Origin: Steroidobacteraceae bacterium
GTDB taxonomy: Bacteria > Pseudomonadota > Gammaproteobacteria > Steroidobacterales > Steroidobacteraceae
Length of the DNA: 5,778 nucleotides
NCBI GenBank assembly: GCA_021325695.1
Contig: JAJTCR010000110.1
Span: forward strand, 1 to 5,778
Direction: 5' to 3'
Shown: positions 1-5,778 of the stretch, piece after piece
Layout: each line of letters opens with the position of its first letter
Numbering within the stretch: the first letter of the stretch is position 1
Notes under the pieces: model-generated
The model's input: the letters and a program-made list of their open reading frames with translations, nothing else
What the model was told of the DNA's origin: nothing
Database searches by the model: none
Translations under genes and position numbers: made by a program

Positions 1-1
1 C

Positions 2-2392
2 ATGCCCACAAATACTCCACCGATTCCCGGCTGGCCAAGGACGCTCGCACTGGTATTAGGCGCGACTACGGTGGTCGGCGGCCTCAGCTCGTTCCTCGGC
101 TGGGCCCTCGACATTCCCCGCCTGGCCGACTGGCTCGACTCGGGCATCTCGATGCAGCCCAACTCCGCGCTGGGCCTCATGATCGGGGGCCTGGGGCTGA
201 TCGCGGCTGCCCTCGGCCAACGATACATCGGCGCGGCGTTCGGCGTCATCGTCGCGGCGATCGGCGGCGCGACACTGGTCGAGTGGATGGCGGGCATCGG
301 CCTGGGTCTCGACCTCTGGTTCACGTTCGACCGGGAGTGGGGGCGCGGTGCCGCCGTCTACGTCGGACGCATGGGGATCCCCGCCTGTGCGTCGCTGACG
401 TTGCTCGGCCTCACGCTCATCATCTCGGCCGCCAATACCCCGGGCATCCGTCGGCGTGCGCCGCTCATCGCGCTCGTGACGTTCTGCATCGGCGTCCTGT
501 CGACGACCGGGTATCTCTACGGCGCCGACGCCCTGTTCACGGTTCCGCGAACGACGGCCATCGCGATGCAGACGGCCGCCCTGATCGTCGCCTTGTCGGC
601 GGGTCTGATCGCGTTGCACGCCGAGCACCGCCCCATGCGCTGGCTCGTGAGCCGCAGTGCGGTCGGCGCCGTCGCCCGGCGCGCCGTACCCACCGTGCTG
701 GTGGCGCCGGTGGCGCTCGGCTGGCTCACGCTCGCCGGCGAACGGGCCGGATATTACGAAAGTTCGTTCGCCACGGCTTTGCTGGTGCTCGCGCTGATCG
801 CGTTGCTGGGCGTGATCCTCTGGCGCGGCATGGTGGTACTCGCGCGGCACGAGGCCGATCTGGTGGCCTCGGAGGAGCGCGTGCAACTCGCGATCACGGC
901 GGGCGACGCCGGGACCTGGGACCTCGACCTGCGGACCGGCGACAACAAGAGTTCCGACACGTACTTCAAGCTGCTCGGCTACGACCCGAGCCAGGGCCGG
1001 CAGACCTCGCAGGAACTCTGGGAGTCGGTGGTCTGGCCCGAGGACCTGCAGCAGGTGCGCAAGGAGTGGCTGCGCGCGCTCGGCGCGCGCGAACTGTTCC
1101 GGCAGAAGTACCGCGCGCGCCGTGCCGACGGCTCGATCATGTGGGTGCGCGCCGCAGGTCGTTTTTTCTACGACGGGACCGGCCGCGCGATCCGCTTCGT
1201 CGGCGTCTTCGTCGACGTGACCGACACCCACGCCGCAATGGAAGCCTTGCGCGAAGCGGACCGCCGCAAGGACGAATTCCTGGCGACGCTGGCGCACGAA
1301 TTGCGCAATCCGCTCGCCCCCATACGCAACGCGCTCGGCGTGCTCAAGCTCAAGGGACCGGGGACGCCGGAGGTGCACTGGGCGCGCGACGTGATCGACC
1401 GGCAGATGCAGCAGATGACGCGGCTGATCGACGACCTGCTCGACACGAGCCGGATCGGCACCGGCAAGATCGAGTTGCAGCGCCAGCGCGTCGAACTCGC
1501 GGACGTCGTGCAGGGCGCCATCGAGGCCAGCCGCCCGTTGATCGCCCAGTACGGGCACGAACTGCGCGTCGATCTGCCCGCCAACCCGGTGTTCATCCAC
1601 GGCGACCTGGTCCGCTTGTCGCAGGTGTTCTGCAACCTGCTCAACAATGCCGCCCGCTACACGCCTCACGGCGGCTGCATCGAGGTGGCGGCCACGCTCA
1701 AGGCGGCCGGCGTCGTCGTTGCCGTGCGCGACAACGGCATCGGCATCCCGCGTGAAATGCTGCCGAAGGTGTTCGAGATGTTCACGCAGGTCGATCGCTC
1801 GCTCGAGCGAACGCGTGGCGGGCTCGGAATCGGGCTCACGCTCGTCAAGCAACTGGTGGAGTTGCACGGCGGCCGCGTCGAGGCTCGGAGCGCCGGGTCC
1901 GGCAAGGGCAGCGAATTCGTCGTGCGCCTGCCGGTGGTCGCGGAGACAGCGAGTCGCTCGTCGAGCACACCGAAGACCGCGGCACCGGCGCTGCCGGCGG
2001 ACGGCCGGCGCGTGCTCGTGGTCGACGACAACGAGGACGCCGCCGAAAGCCTCGCGATGCTGCTGCGGCTCATGGGCTTCGAGTGCAAGTCCGCATACGA
2101 CGGTGTCGAGGGCCTGCGCCTGGCCCGGGAACTCCAGCCGCAGGTCGTCCTGCTCGACATCGGCCTGCCGGGCATGAATGGCTACGACGCGGCCGCGGCG
2201 ATCCGCGCCGAGCCCTGGTCGAAGACCGCCACGCTGGTCGCACTGACCGGTTGGGGACAGGAGGAGGACCGCCGCCGGTCGCGGGACGCCGGGTTCGACG
2301 CACACCTGGTCAAGCCGGTGTCGATGGAACAGCTGGTCGAGGTGCTGGAGCGGTCGCGCCCGCGCGAGGCGGAAAGCGCCGTCGCCGGTTGA
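2..2392 (+). CDS. Membrane-bound hybrid sensor histidine kinase (multi-TM, PAS, HisKA, HATPase_c, REC)
   Basis: This inner-membrane sensor kinase should autophosphorylate on a histidine and pass the phosphate to its own C-terminal receiver. About eight hydrophobic segments fill residues 15-280 (roughly 15-36, 53-71, 75-95, 125-144, 153-172, 186-205, 229-245 and 256-280). A PAS domain follows at about 292-408, opening with WDLD and ending in DVTD. HisKA carries the H-box AHELRNPL with H432. HATPase_c shows the N-box N545-N549, DNGIGI at 577-582 and GLGIGL at 607-612. REC (about 666-785) has the acidic pair D675/D676, phosphoacceptor D719, T749 and K771, so all key residues are present. There is no DNA-binding output domain, so an unlinked partner is expected. 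The ATG lies one base from the window edge, so its ribosome site and any upstream start are unseen. The short polar N-terminus before the first membrane segment fits a natural start. The signal sensed is unknown. Confidence 0.93.
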   Translation: MPTNTPPIPGWPRTLALVLGATTVVGGLSSFLGWALDIPRLADWLDSGISMQPNSALGLMIGGLGLIAAALGQRYIGAAFGVIVAAIGGATLVEWMAGIGLGLDLWFTFDREWGRGAAVYVGRMGIPACASLTLLGLTLIISAANTPGIRRRAPLIALVTFCIGVLSTTGYLYGADALFTVPRTTAIAMQTAALIVALSAGLIALHAEHRPMRWLVSRSAVGAVARRAVPTVLVAPVALGWLTLAGERAGYYESSFATALLVLALIALLGVILWRGMVVLARHEADLVASEERVQLAITAGDAGTWDLDLRTGDNKSSDTYFKLLGYDPSQGRQTSQELWESVVWPEDLQQVRKEWLRALGARELFRQKYRARRADGSIMWVRAAGRFFYDGTGRAIRFVGVFVDVTDTHAAMEALREADRRKDEFLATLAHELRNPLAPIRNALGVLKLKGPGTPEVHWARDVIDRQMQQMTRLIDDLLDTSRIGTGKIELQRQRVELADVVQGAIEASRPLIAQYGHELRVDLPANPVFIHGDLVRLSQVFCNLLNNAARYTPHGGCIEVAATLKAAGVVVAVRDNGIGIPREMLPKVFEMFTQVDRSLERTRGGLGIGLTLVKQLVELHGGRVEARSAGSGKGSEFVVRLPVVAETASRSSSTPKTAAPALPADGRRVLVVDDNEDAAESLAMLLRLMGFECKSAYDGVEGLRLARELQPQVVLLDIGLPGMNGYDAAAAIRAEPWSKTATLVALTGWGQEEDRRRSRDAGFDAHLVKPVSMEQLVEVLERSRPREAESAVAG

Positions 2393-2411
2393 TCGCCGCT
2401 CCGGTCGTCCC

Positions 2412-2438
2412 GGTCGGCGACGGTCGCCCGTGCCGACC
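2412..2438. terminator. Hairpin in the convergent gap, candidate bidirectional terminator
   Basis: GGTCGGC (2412-2418) pairs perfectly with GCCGACC (2432-2438). After a single bulged G (2419), ACGG (2420-2423) pairs with CCGT (2428-2431), leaving a TCGC tetraloop. This is an 11-bp GC-rich stem in the 46-bp gap between two convergent genes, and it directly abuts the hemN stop codon. No T-run follows on either strand, so it is not a textbook intrinsic terminator. It may stop transcription weakly, assist Rho, or protect the 3' ends of both mRNAs. Confidence 0.5.
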
Positions 2439-3836
2439 TCAGATCGCCTTGCTGAACCGCTGGCCGGACGCCTGTACGCCCGGAAGGTAGGCGTCGAATG
2501 CCATGGCGAGGTGTCGCAGCAGCAGTCGCCCGGCCGGCTGCACCCGTACGCCCGGCTCGGCCCACTCGGCGAGGCCGTCGCCGACCATCGGCTCGAGCGC
2601 CGCGAGTTCGCTCGCGAAATACTGCCGGAAGTCGATGTCGTGGCGCCTGGCCGTCGCGGCAAAGTCGAGCACGCCGTAGCACATGATCTGCTGGATCACG
2701 TCGCGGCGGATTATGTCGTCGCGTGTCATCGTGTAACCGCGGTGCACGGGCAGTTCGCCGCGATCGAGCGCGCCGTAATACTCCGGCAGCGTCTTGAGGT
2801 TCTGGATGTAGCTGTCGCCGACCTTGCCGATCGAGCTCACGCCGAGCCCGACCAGGTCGAGGTATCCGCGCGTGGAATAACCCTGGAAGTTGCGGTGCAG
2901 CGTGCCGTTGCGCTGCGCGATCACGAGTTCGTCGTCGGGCAGCGCGAAGTGGTCCATGCCGATGTAGACGTAGCCTGCCTCGTACAGCTTCTCGATCGTG
3001 AGCCCGAGCAGTTTTAGCCGTGTCTCGGGCGTGGCGAGATCCTCGACCTTGATCTGCTTCTGCGGCTTGAACATCTGCGGCAGGTGCGCGTAGCCATAGA
3101 CCGCGAAGCGGTTCGGGCGCGCCGAGAGCACGGTGTCGAGCGTCTTCGAGAAGCCGTCGACCGACTGCTTAGGCAGGCCGTAGATCAGGTCGACGCTGAC
3201 CGAGTTGAAGCCGAACTCGCGCGCCTCACGGATCAATCGCAGCGTGTCGGGGACCGACTGGACGCGATTGACGGCTTCCTGCACCACCGGATCGAAATCC
3301 TGTACGCCGAGGCTGCAGCGGTTGAAACCGACGCGGTAGAGGTCGCGCAGCGTGTCGGACGTGATCGTGCGCGGGTCGAGCTCGATCGAGAACTCGCGGT
3401 CGGCGTGCGAGGACAGGGTGAAGTGCTGGCCGAGTTTCTCGATCAGTCGCTCGATTTCCAGCGAGGTCAGGAACGTGGGCGTGCCGCCGCCGAAGTGCAG
3501 CTGCTCGACCACGCGGTCGCGATCGTAGAGCTCGCTTTGCATCTCGATCTCGCGGTGCAGGCGATAGAGGTACGCCTCAGCCTTCTCGTGGTTGCGCGTG
3601 ATGACCTTGGTGCAGCCGCAGTAAAAGCAGGGGCTCGAGCAGAAAGGAATGTGGACGTACAGCGAGAGCTGCCGCGGGATCGGGTCCTGGTTGCTGGTGA
3701 TCGCGACGGCCCGGTACTCCGGGATGCGGAAGCGATCGGTGAACTGGACGGCCGTCGGATACGAGGTGTACCGGGGCCCCGAGCGGTCGTAGCGGCGGAC
3801 GAGGTCTTCGTCGAACCGGACATGCTGCAAAGTCAT
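2439..3836 (-). CDS. hemN: Oxygen-independent coproporphyrinogen III oxidase (dehydrogenase), HemN
   Basis: This cytoplasmic radical SAM enzyme decarboxylates two propionate side chains of coproporphyrinogen III to give protoporphyrinogen IX, the oxygen-free route in haem synthesis. The 465-residue product matches the usual length (E. coli HemN is about 457). The N-terminus contains SGPRYTSYPTA. Y60 and the cluster motif C66-x3-C70-x2-C73-x-C75 follow, in the HIPFC context that separates true HemN from HemW-like relatives. GGGTPTFL starts at residue 116, and GVQDF, DLIYGLPKQ, GMDHFALPDDEL and HRNFQGYSTRG come later. The C-terminal domain looks complete, ending RFSKAI. I chose the ATG at 3836 because an AGGAAG ribosome site (3841-3846) lies just upstream and MTLQHVRFDEDLV aligns with HemN N-termini. 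An ATG at 3878 would add 14 residues unlike the family and would overlap the predicted promoter. The gene is convergent with the kinase and divergent from the reductase. An FNR/Anr-type site upstream implies low-oxygen induction. Confidence 0.97.
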   Translation of the reverse strand: MTLQHVRFDEDLVRRYDRSGPRYTSYPTAVQFTDRFRIPEYRAVAITSNQDPIPRQLSLYVHIPFCSSPCFYCGCTKVITRNHEKAEAYLYRLHREIEMQSELYDRDRVVEQLHFGGGTPTFLTSLEIERLIEKLGQHFTLSSHADREFSIELDPRTITSDTLRDLYRVGFNRCSLGVQDFDPVVQEAVNRVQSVPDTLRLIREAREFGFNSVSVDLIYGLPKQSVDGFSKTLDTVLSARPNRFAVYGYAHLPQMFKPQKQIKVEDLATPETRLKLLGLTIEKLYEAGYVYIGMDHFALPDDELVIAQRNGTLHRNFQGYSTRGYLDLVGLGVSSIGKVGDSYIQNLKTLPEYYGALDRGELPVHRGYTMTRDDIIRRDVIQQIMCYGVLDFAATARRHDIDFRQYFASELAALEPMVGDGLAEWAEPGVRVQPAGRLLLRHLAMAFDAYLPGVQASGQRFSKAI

Positions 3837-3840
3837 CTGT

Positions 3841-3846
3841 CTTCCT
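3841..3846 (-). promoter_or_regulatory. Ribosome binding site of hemN, decides the start
   Basis: Read on the minus strand this is AGGAAG, with its AGGA core six bases before the ATG at 3836. It supports that start over the in-frame ATG at 3878. Confidence 0.7.
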
Positions 3847-3864
3847 GCGTTCGGCGGCAGCGCG

Positions 3865-3870
3865 AGAATG
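3865..3870 (-). promoter_or_regulatory. Candidate -10 element of the hemN promoter
   Basis: The minus strand reads CATTCT, matching TATAAT at 3 of 6 positions, including the important second A and last T. If the FNR-type site centred at 3899.5 sits at -41.5 (class II position), transcription would start near 3858 and the -10 window would fall exactly on 3865-3870. A weak -10 with no good -35 is typical of activator-dependent promoters. The start site itself is inferred. Confidence 0.45.
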
Positions 3871-3892
3871 CCCCGCATGGGACGAGCCAGCC

Positions 3893-3906
3893 TTGACGTG
3901 CGTCAA
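3893..3906. promoter_or_regulatory. FNR/Anr/Dnr-type operator (TTGAC-N4-GTCAA)
   Basis: The sequence TTGACGTGCGTCAA has perfect 5-bp inverted arms around a 4-bp spacer. The FNR/CRP-family anaerobic regulators recognise TTGAT-N4-ATCAA, and the C/G variant of the arms is common among FNR, Anr and Dnr sites in proteobacteria. Its centre is 63.5 bp upstream of the hemN start codon and at -41.5 relative to the inferred start near 3858. hemN genes are well-known targets of FNR/Anr. The sequence alone cannot say whether the bound protein senses oxygen (FNR/Anr) or nitric oxide (Dnr/NnrR). Confidence 0.8.
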
Positions 3907-3924
3907 GGATGGGAATTGGACGCG

Positions 3925-3948
3925 TTCGGGCAATCGGTACATGCCGAA
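3925..3948. repeat. Imperfect dyad in the divergent intergenic region
   Basis: TTCGGGCA (3925-3932) is complementary to TGCCGAA (3942-3948) apart from one extra G, with a 9-base loop. It lies between the FNR-type site and the reductase promoter. It could be an operator half-site pair or a chance match; I recognise no known motif in it. Confidence 0.25.
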
Positions 3949-4001
3949 TATACCAAGCCCGTTTTCGCAGTGACCGCGTGAGGCAGCCCGTCCGCTTCCG
4001 T

Positions 4002-4007
4002 TAAGAT
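4002..4007 (+). promoter_or_regulatory. Candidate -10 element for the reductase-tesB operon
   Basis: TAAGAT matches TATAAT at 4 of 6 positions, including the conserved second A and last T. It would place transcription start near 4013-4015, only a few bases before the ribosome site at 4020. No good -35 is visible 16-18 bp upstream, so the promoter is either weak or helped by an activator. Confidence 0.4.
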
Positions 4008-4019
4008 TGCGCGTTCTTT

Positions 4020-4024
4020 GGAGG
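4020..4024 (+). promoter_or_regulatory. Ribosome binding site deciding a TTG start
   Basis: GGAGG sits seven bases before the TTG at 4032. No in-frame ATG or GTG occurs before the FAD-binding motif, so this strong site is the main reason for accepting the rare start codon. Confidence 0.75.
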
Positions 4025-4031
4025 TTCCGCC

Positions 4032-5093
4032 TTGCCCGATTCCAGTCCCGAAAGCGACCCGAACGTCACACCGATCGAAACCGATGCGCTGATCATTGGC
4101 GCGGGGCCGGCCGGCCTGTTCCAGGTGTTCGAGCTTGGCCTGCTCGGCATCAAGAGTCACGTCGTCGACACGCTCAAGCACCCGGGCGGCCAGTGCGCCG
4201 AGCTGTATCCGGATAAACCGATATACGACATTCCCGCATTGCCCGTCTGTGGCGCGCAGGAGCTCGTCGACCGGCTCATGAAACAAGTCGAGCCGATGCA
4301 CCCGGTGTTTCATTTCGGCCAGGAAGTGCAGGAGCTGCAGAAACGCGACGACGGCCGGTTCCTGCTGCGGACCGCGTCGGGCACGGCCTTCGTCGCACGC
4401 ACCGTCGTGATCGCGGCGGGTCTTGGCTCATTCCAGCCGCGCCGACTCGGTGTCGAGGGCTGCGACGCGCTCGAGGACCGGCAGGTGCACTACCGGGTCA
4501 GGAGCGCGGCCGACTTTCACGGACAGCGCCTCGTGATCTTCGGCGGCGGCGACTCGGCACTGGACTGGGTGCTCGACCTGCACGGCAAGGCCCGCAGCAT
4601 CGTCCACGTCCACCGCCGCAACGAGTTCCGTGCCGCGCCGGCCTCGGTGTCGCGCATGAAGGAACTCGTCGCGGCCGGCAAGCTCGACTACATCGAGGGC
4701 GTCGCATCCGCGATCCGGACCGCGGACGGGCGGCTGACGGGCGTGACGATCAAGCGCACCGATGGCCAGTTCCAGGACGTCGACGCCGATCACCTGCTCG
4801 CATTCTTCGGCCTGCACCCGAAACTCGGGCCGATCGCCGAGTGGGGCTTCGAGCTCGAGAGGAAGGCGATTCGCGTCGACACCGCGAAATTCCAGACCAC
4901 GGTGCCGGGCATCTTCGCGATCGGCGACATCAACACGTATCCGGGCAAGAAGAAGCTGATCCTGAGCGGGTTCCACGAGGCGGCGCTCGCGGCGTTCGCG
5001 ATCGCGGAATACCTGAACCCGGCGAAGAAGGTGCACCTGCAGTACACGACGACGAGCCCGATCATGCAGAAGCGGCTCGGCGTCACCGAATGA
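4032..5093 (+). CDS. Ferredoxin-NADP+ reductase, thioredoxin-reductase-like type (NAD(P)/FAD-dependent oxidoreductase)
   Basis: This is a cytoplasmic flavoenzyme expected to move electrons between NADPH and ferredoxin or flavodoxin (EC 1.18.1.2). The 353-residue product has the FAD-binding GAGPAG at 23-28, then GGQCAELYPDKPIYDIP at 52-68, where Y59 aligns with the flavin-stacking Tyr50 of Bacillus YumC. The NADPH-binding GGGDSA is at 171-176 and the second FAD motif IGD at 297-299. It lacks the redox CxxC of true thioredoxin reductases, which points to the reductase class. In the C-terminal tail, Y338 occupies the place of His324 of YumC, the residue covering the other flavin face; an aromatic residue here suits the family. 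Translation starts at TTG behind GGAGG. The gene is divergent from hemN and overlaps tesB by four bases. Its electron acceptor is not encoded here, so the partner is unknown. Confidence 0.9.
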   Translation: MPDSSPESDPNVTPIETDALIIGAGPAGLFQVFELGLLGIKSHVVDTLKHPGGQCAELYPDKPIYDIPALPVCGAQELVDRLMKQVEPMHPVFHFGQEVQELQKRDDGRFLLRTASGTAFVARTVVIAAGLGSFQPRRLGVEGCDALEDRQVHYRVRSAADFHGQRLVIFGGGDSALDWVLDLHGKARSIVHVHRRNEFRAAPASVSRMKELVAAGKLDYIEGVASAIRTADGRLTGVTIKRTDGQFQDVDADHLLAFFGLHPKLGPIAEWGFELERKAIRVDTAKFQTTVPGIFAIGDINTYPGKKKLILSGFHEAALAAFAIAEYLNPAKKVHLQYTTTSPIMQKRLGVTE

Positions 5094-5778
5094 GTTCGGC
5101 GCTGCTCGAGGACCTGGTCCGCCTGCTCGACCTCGAGCGGCTCGAGATGAACCTGTTTCGCGGCGAGAGTCGCGACATCGGCAGCCCGCAGGTGTTCGGC
5201 GGCCAGGTGCTCGGGCAGGCGCTGATGGCGGCCTGTCGCACGGTCGATCCCGAGCGCCGCGTGCATTCGCTGCACTCGTACTTCCTGCGACGCGGCGATT
5301 TCGACGCCCCGATCGTCTACGAGGTCGACCGCAGTCGCGACGGTGCGAGTTTCACCAACCGCCGCGTCGTGGCGATCCAGCACGGGCGGCAGATTTTCCA
5401 CCTCTCGGCCTCGTTCCAGGTCGAGGAGTCGGGGCCCGACCACCAGGTGCAGGCGCCGCCCGTCACGCCGCCGGAGCAACTGCCGGACCTGACGGCGACG
5501 ATGCGCGAGCATCTCGACGCAATGCCGGAGCAGCGTCGTCGGTTCTGGGAGCGCGACCGCCCGTTCGAGTTCCGCCAGGTCGAGGGAATCGCCGACGACG
5601 GTGCGCCGCGGCCCGCTGCGCGCAACGTGTGGTTCCGGCTGACCGGCGCGTGCCTCGACGACGACGTGCTGCATCGCTGCCTGCTGGCCTACGTCTCTGA
5701 CTACAACCTGCTCGAGACCGCGACGCTGCCGCACGGCATTTCGTATCACCGGGACGACGTGATGCTCGCCAGCCTCGA
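5090..5778 (+). CDS. tesB: Acyl-CoA thioesterase II, TesB (3' end beyond window)
   Basis: This enzyme hydrolyses medium- and long-chain acyl-CoA to free fatty acid and CoA in the cytoplasm, and has a double hot-dog fold. The 229 codons in the window open with MSSALLEDLVRLLDLERLE and contain VFGGQVLGQAL (35-45) and HSLHSYFLRRGD (59-70). RDGASFTNRRVVAIQ and a second hot-dog domain follow, with YVSDYNLL and LPHGI. Against E. coli TesB as I recall it (about 286 residues), catalytic D204 is at the same number. Position 228, Thr in E. coli, is Ser here, which keeps the hydroxyl. The last catalytic residue (Gln278) and about 57 residues lie outside the window. The ATG overlaps the reductase stop as ATGA with no clear ribosome site of its own, which suggests translational coupling in a two-gene operon. 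The reading frame is open to the window edge. Confidence 0.95.
   Translation, partial: MSSALLEDLVRLLDLERLEMNLFRGESRDIGSPQVFGGQVLGQALMAACRTVDPERRVHSLHSYFLRRGDFDAPIVYEVDRSRDGASFTNRRVVAIQHGRQIFHLSASFQVEESGPDHQVQAPPVTPPEQLPDLTATMREHLDAMPEQRRRFWERDRPFEFRQVEGIADDGAPRPAARNVWFRLTGACLDDDVLHRCLLAYVSDYNLLETATLPHGISYHRDDVMLASL

Noticed and set aside
283..1755. A 490-codon plus-strand frame inside the kinase gene
   Set aside because: It is an out-of-frame shadow of the kinase. Its product is dominated by Arg and Ala with no recognisable fold.
56..2662. An 868-codon open frame on the minus strand opposite the kinase
   Set aside because: It mirrors the kinase codons and runs into hemN. Its translation is Arg/Ala/Asp/His-rich with no domain or motif, as expected where GC-rich third positions remove stop codons.
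3837..3878. A 14-residue N-terminal extension of hemN from the ATG at 3878
   Set aside because: The extra residues do not resemble HemN N-termini, the ATG at 3836 has a good ribosome site, and the extension would cover the predicted -10 element.
2430..3896. Two long plus-strand frames (2430-3017 and 3084-3896) opposite hemN
   Set aside because: Both lie opposite the well-supported hemN gene, and their translations have low-complexity Val/Arg/Ala/Glu composition typical of antisense shadows.
3947..3952. TATATT on the minus strand as a second hemN -10
   Set aside because: It matches TATAAT at 5 of 6 positions but has no -35 at a proper distance, and it would place the FNR-type site inside the transcript. 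Possible, but less consistent than the element at 3865-3870.
3903..4313. A 136-codon minus-strand frame covering the divergent region and the reductase start
   Set aside because: Its body is antisense to the reductase, its N-terminus has no ribosome site that I can support, and its product matches no family I know.
4790..5749. A 319-codon minus-strand frame opposite the reductase end and tesB
   Set aside because: It is antisense to two convincing genes and shows no domain.

Overview
The window is a GC-rich, densely coding piece of bacterial chromosome. It fits a proteobacterium, most likely a gamma- or betaproteobacterium. This rests on family resemblance: a HemN-type coproporphyrinogen dehydrogenase, a TesB acyl-CoA thioesterase, a proteobacterial-looking thioredoxin-reductase-like ferredoxin-NADP+ reductase, and an FNR/Anr-type anaerobic operator. 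No rRNA, tRNA, CRISPR array, insertion sequence or other sign of an accessory island is visible.

Layout. (1) Positions 2-2392, plus strand: a membrane-bound hybrid histidine kinase (about eight transmembrane segments, then PAS, HisKA, HATPase_c and REC). It may begin at position 2, or slightly upstream of the window. (2) Positions 2393-2438: a 46-bp convergent gap holding a strong hairpin, probably shared as a transcription end. (3) Positions 2439-3836, minus strand: hemN, the oxygen-independent coproporphyrinogen III oxidase. (4) Positions 3837-4031: a 195-bp divergent regulatory region. It carries a perfect TTGAC-N4-GTCAA FNR/Anr-type palindrome placed as expected for hemN activation, and a separate promoter-like -10 element close to the rightward gene. 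(5) Positions 4032-5093, plus strand: a ferredoxin-NADP+ reductase of the thioredoxin-reductase-like class, starting with TTG behind a strong ribosome binding site. (6) From 5090 to the window end, plus strand: tesB, overlapping the reductase by ATGA and cut off by the window edge.

How the genes may work together. HemN is a radical SAM enzyme whose 4Fe-4S cluster needs low-potential electrons. The divergent reductase could supply them from NADPH through ferredoxin or flavodoxin, so the pairing makes redox sense, although the link is inferred. The FNR/Anr-type site suggests that hemN is switched on when oxygen is low. TesB is translationally coupled to the reductase but has no obvious biochemical link to it. 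The kinase is convergent to hemN and need not be related to it.

I find no convincing undescribed system here. The items most worth a second look are the hemN operator and its geometry, the hemN/reductase pairing, and the kinase's multi-pass N-terminal sensor region, which I cannot assign to a named domain.
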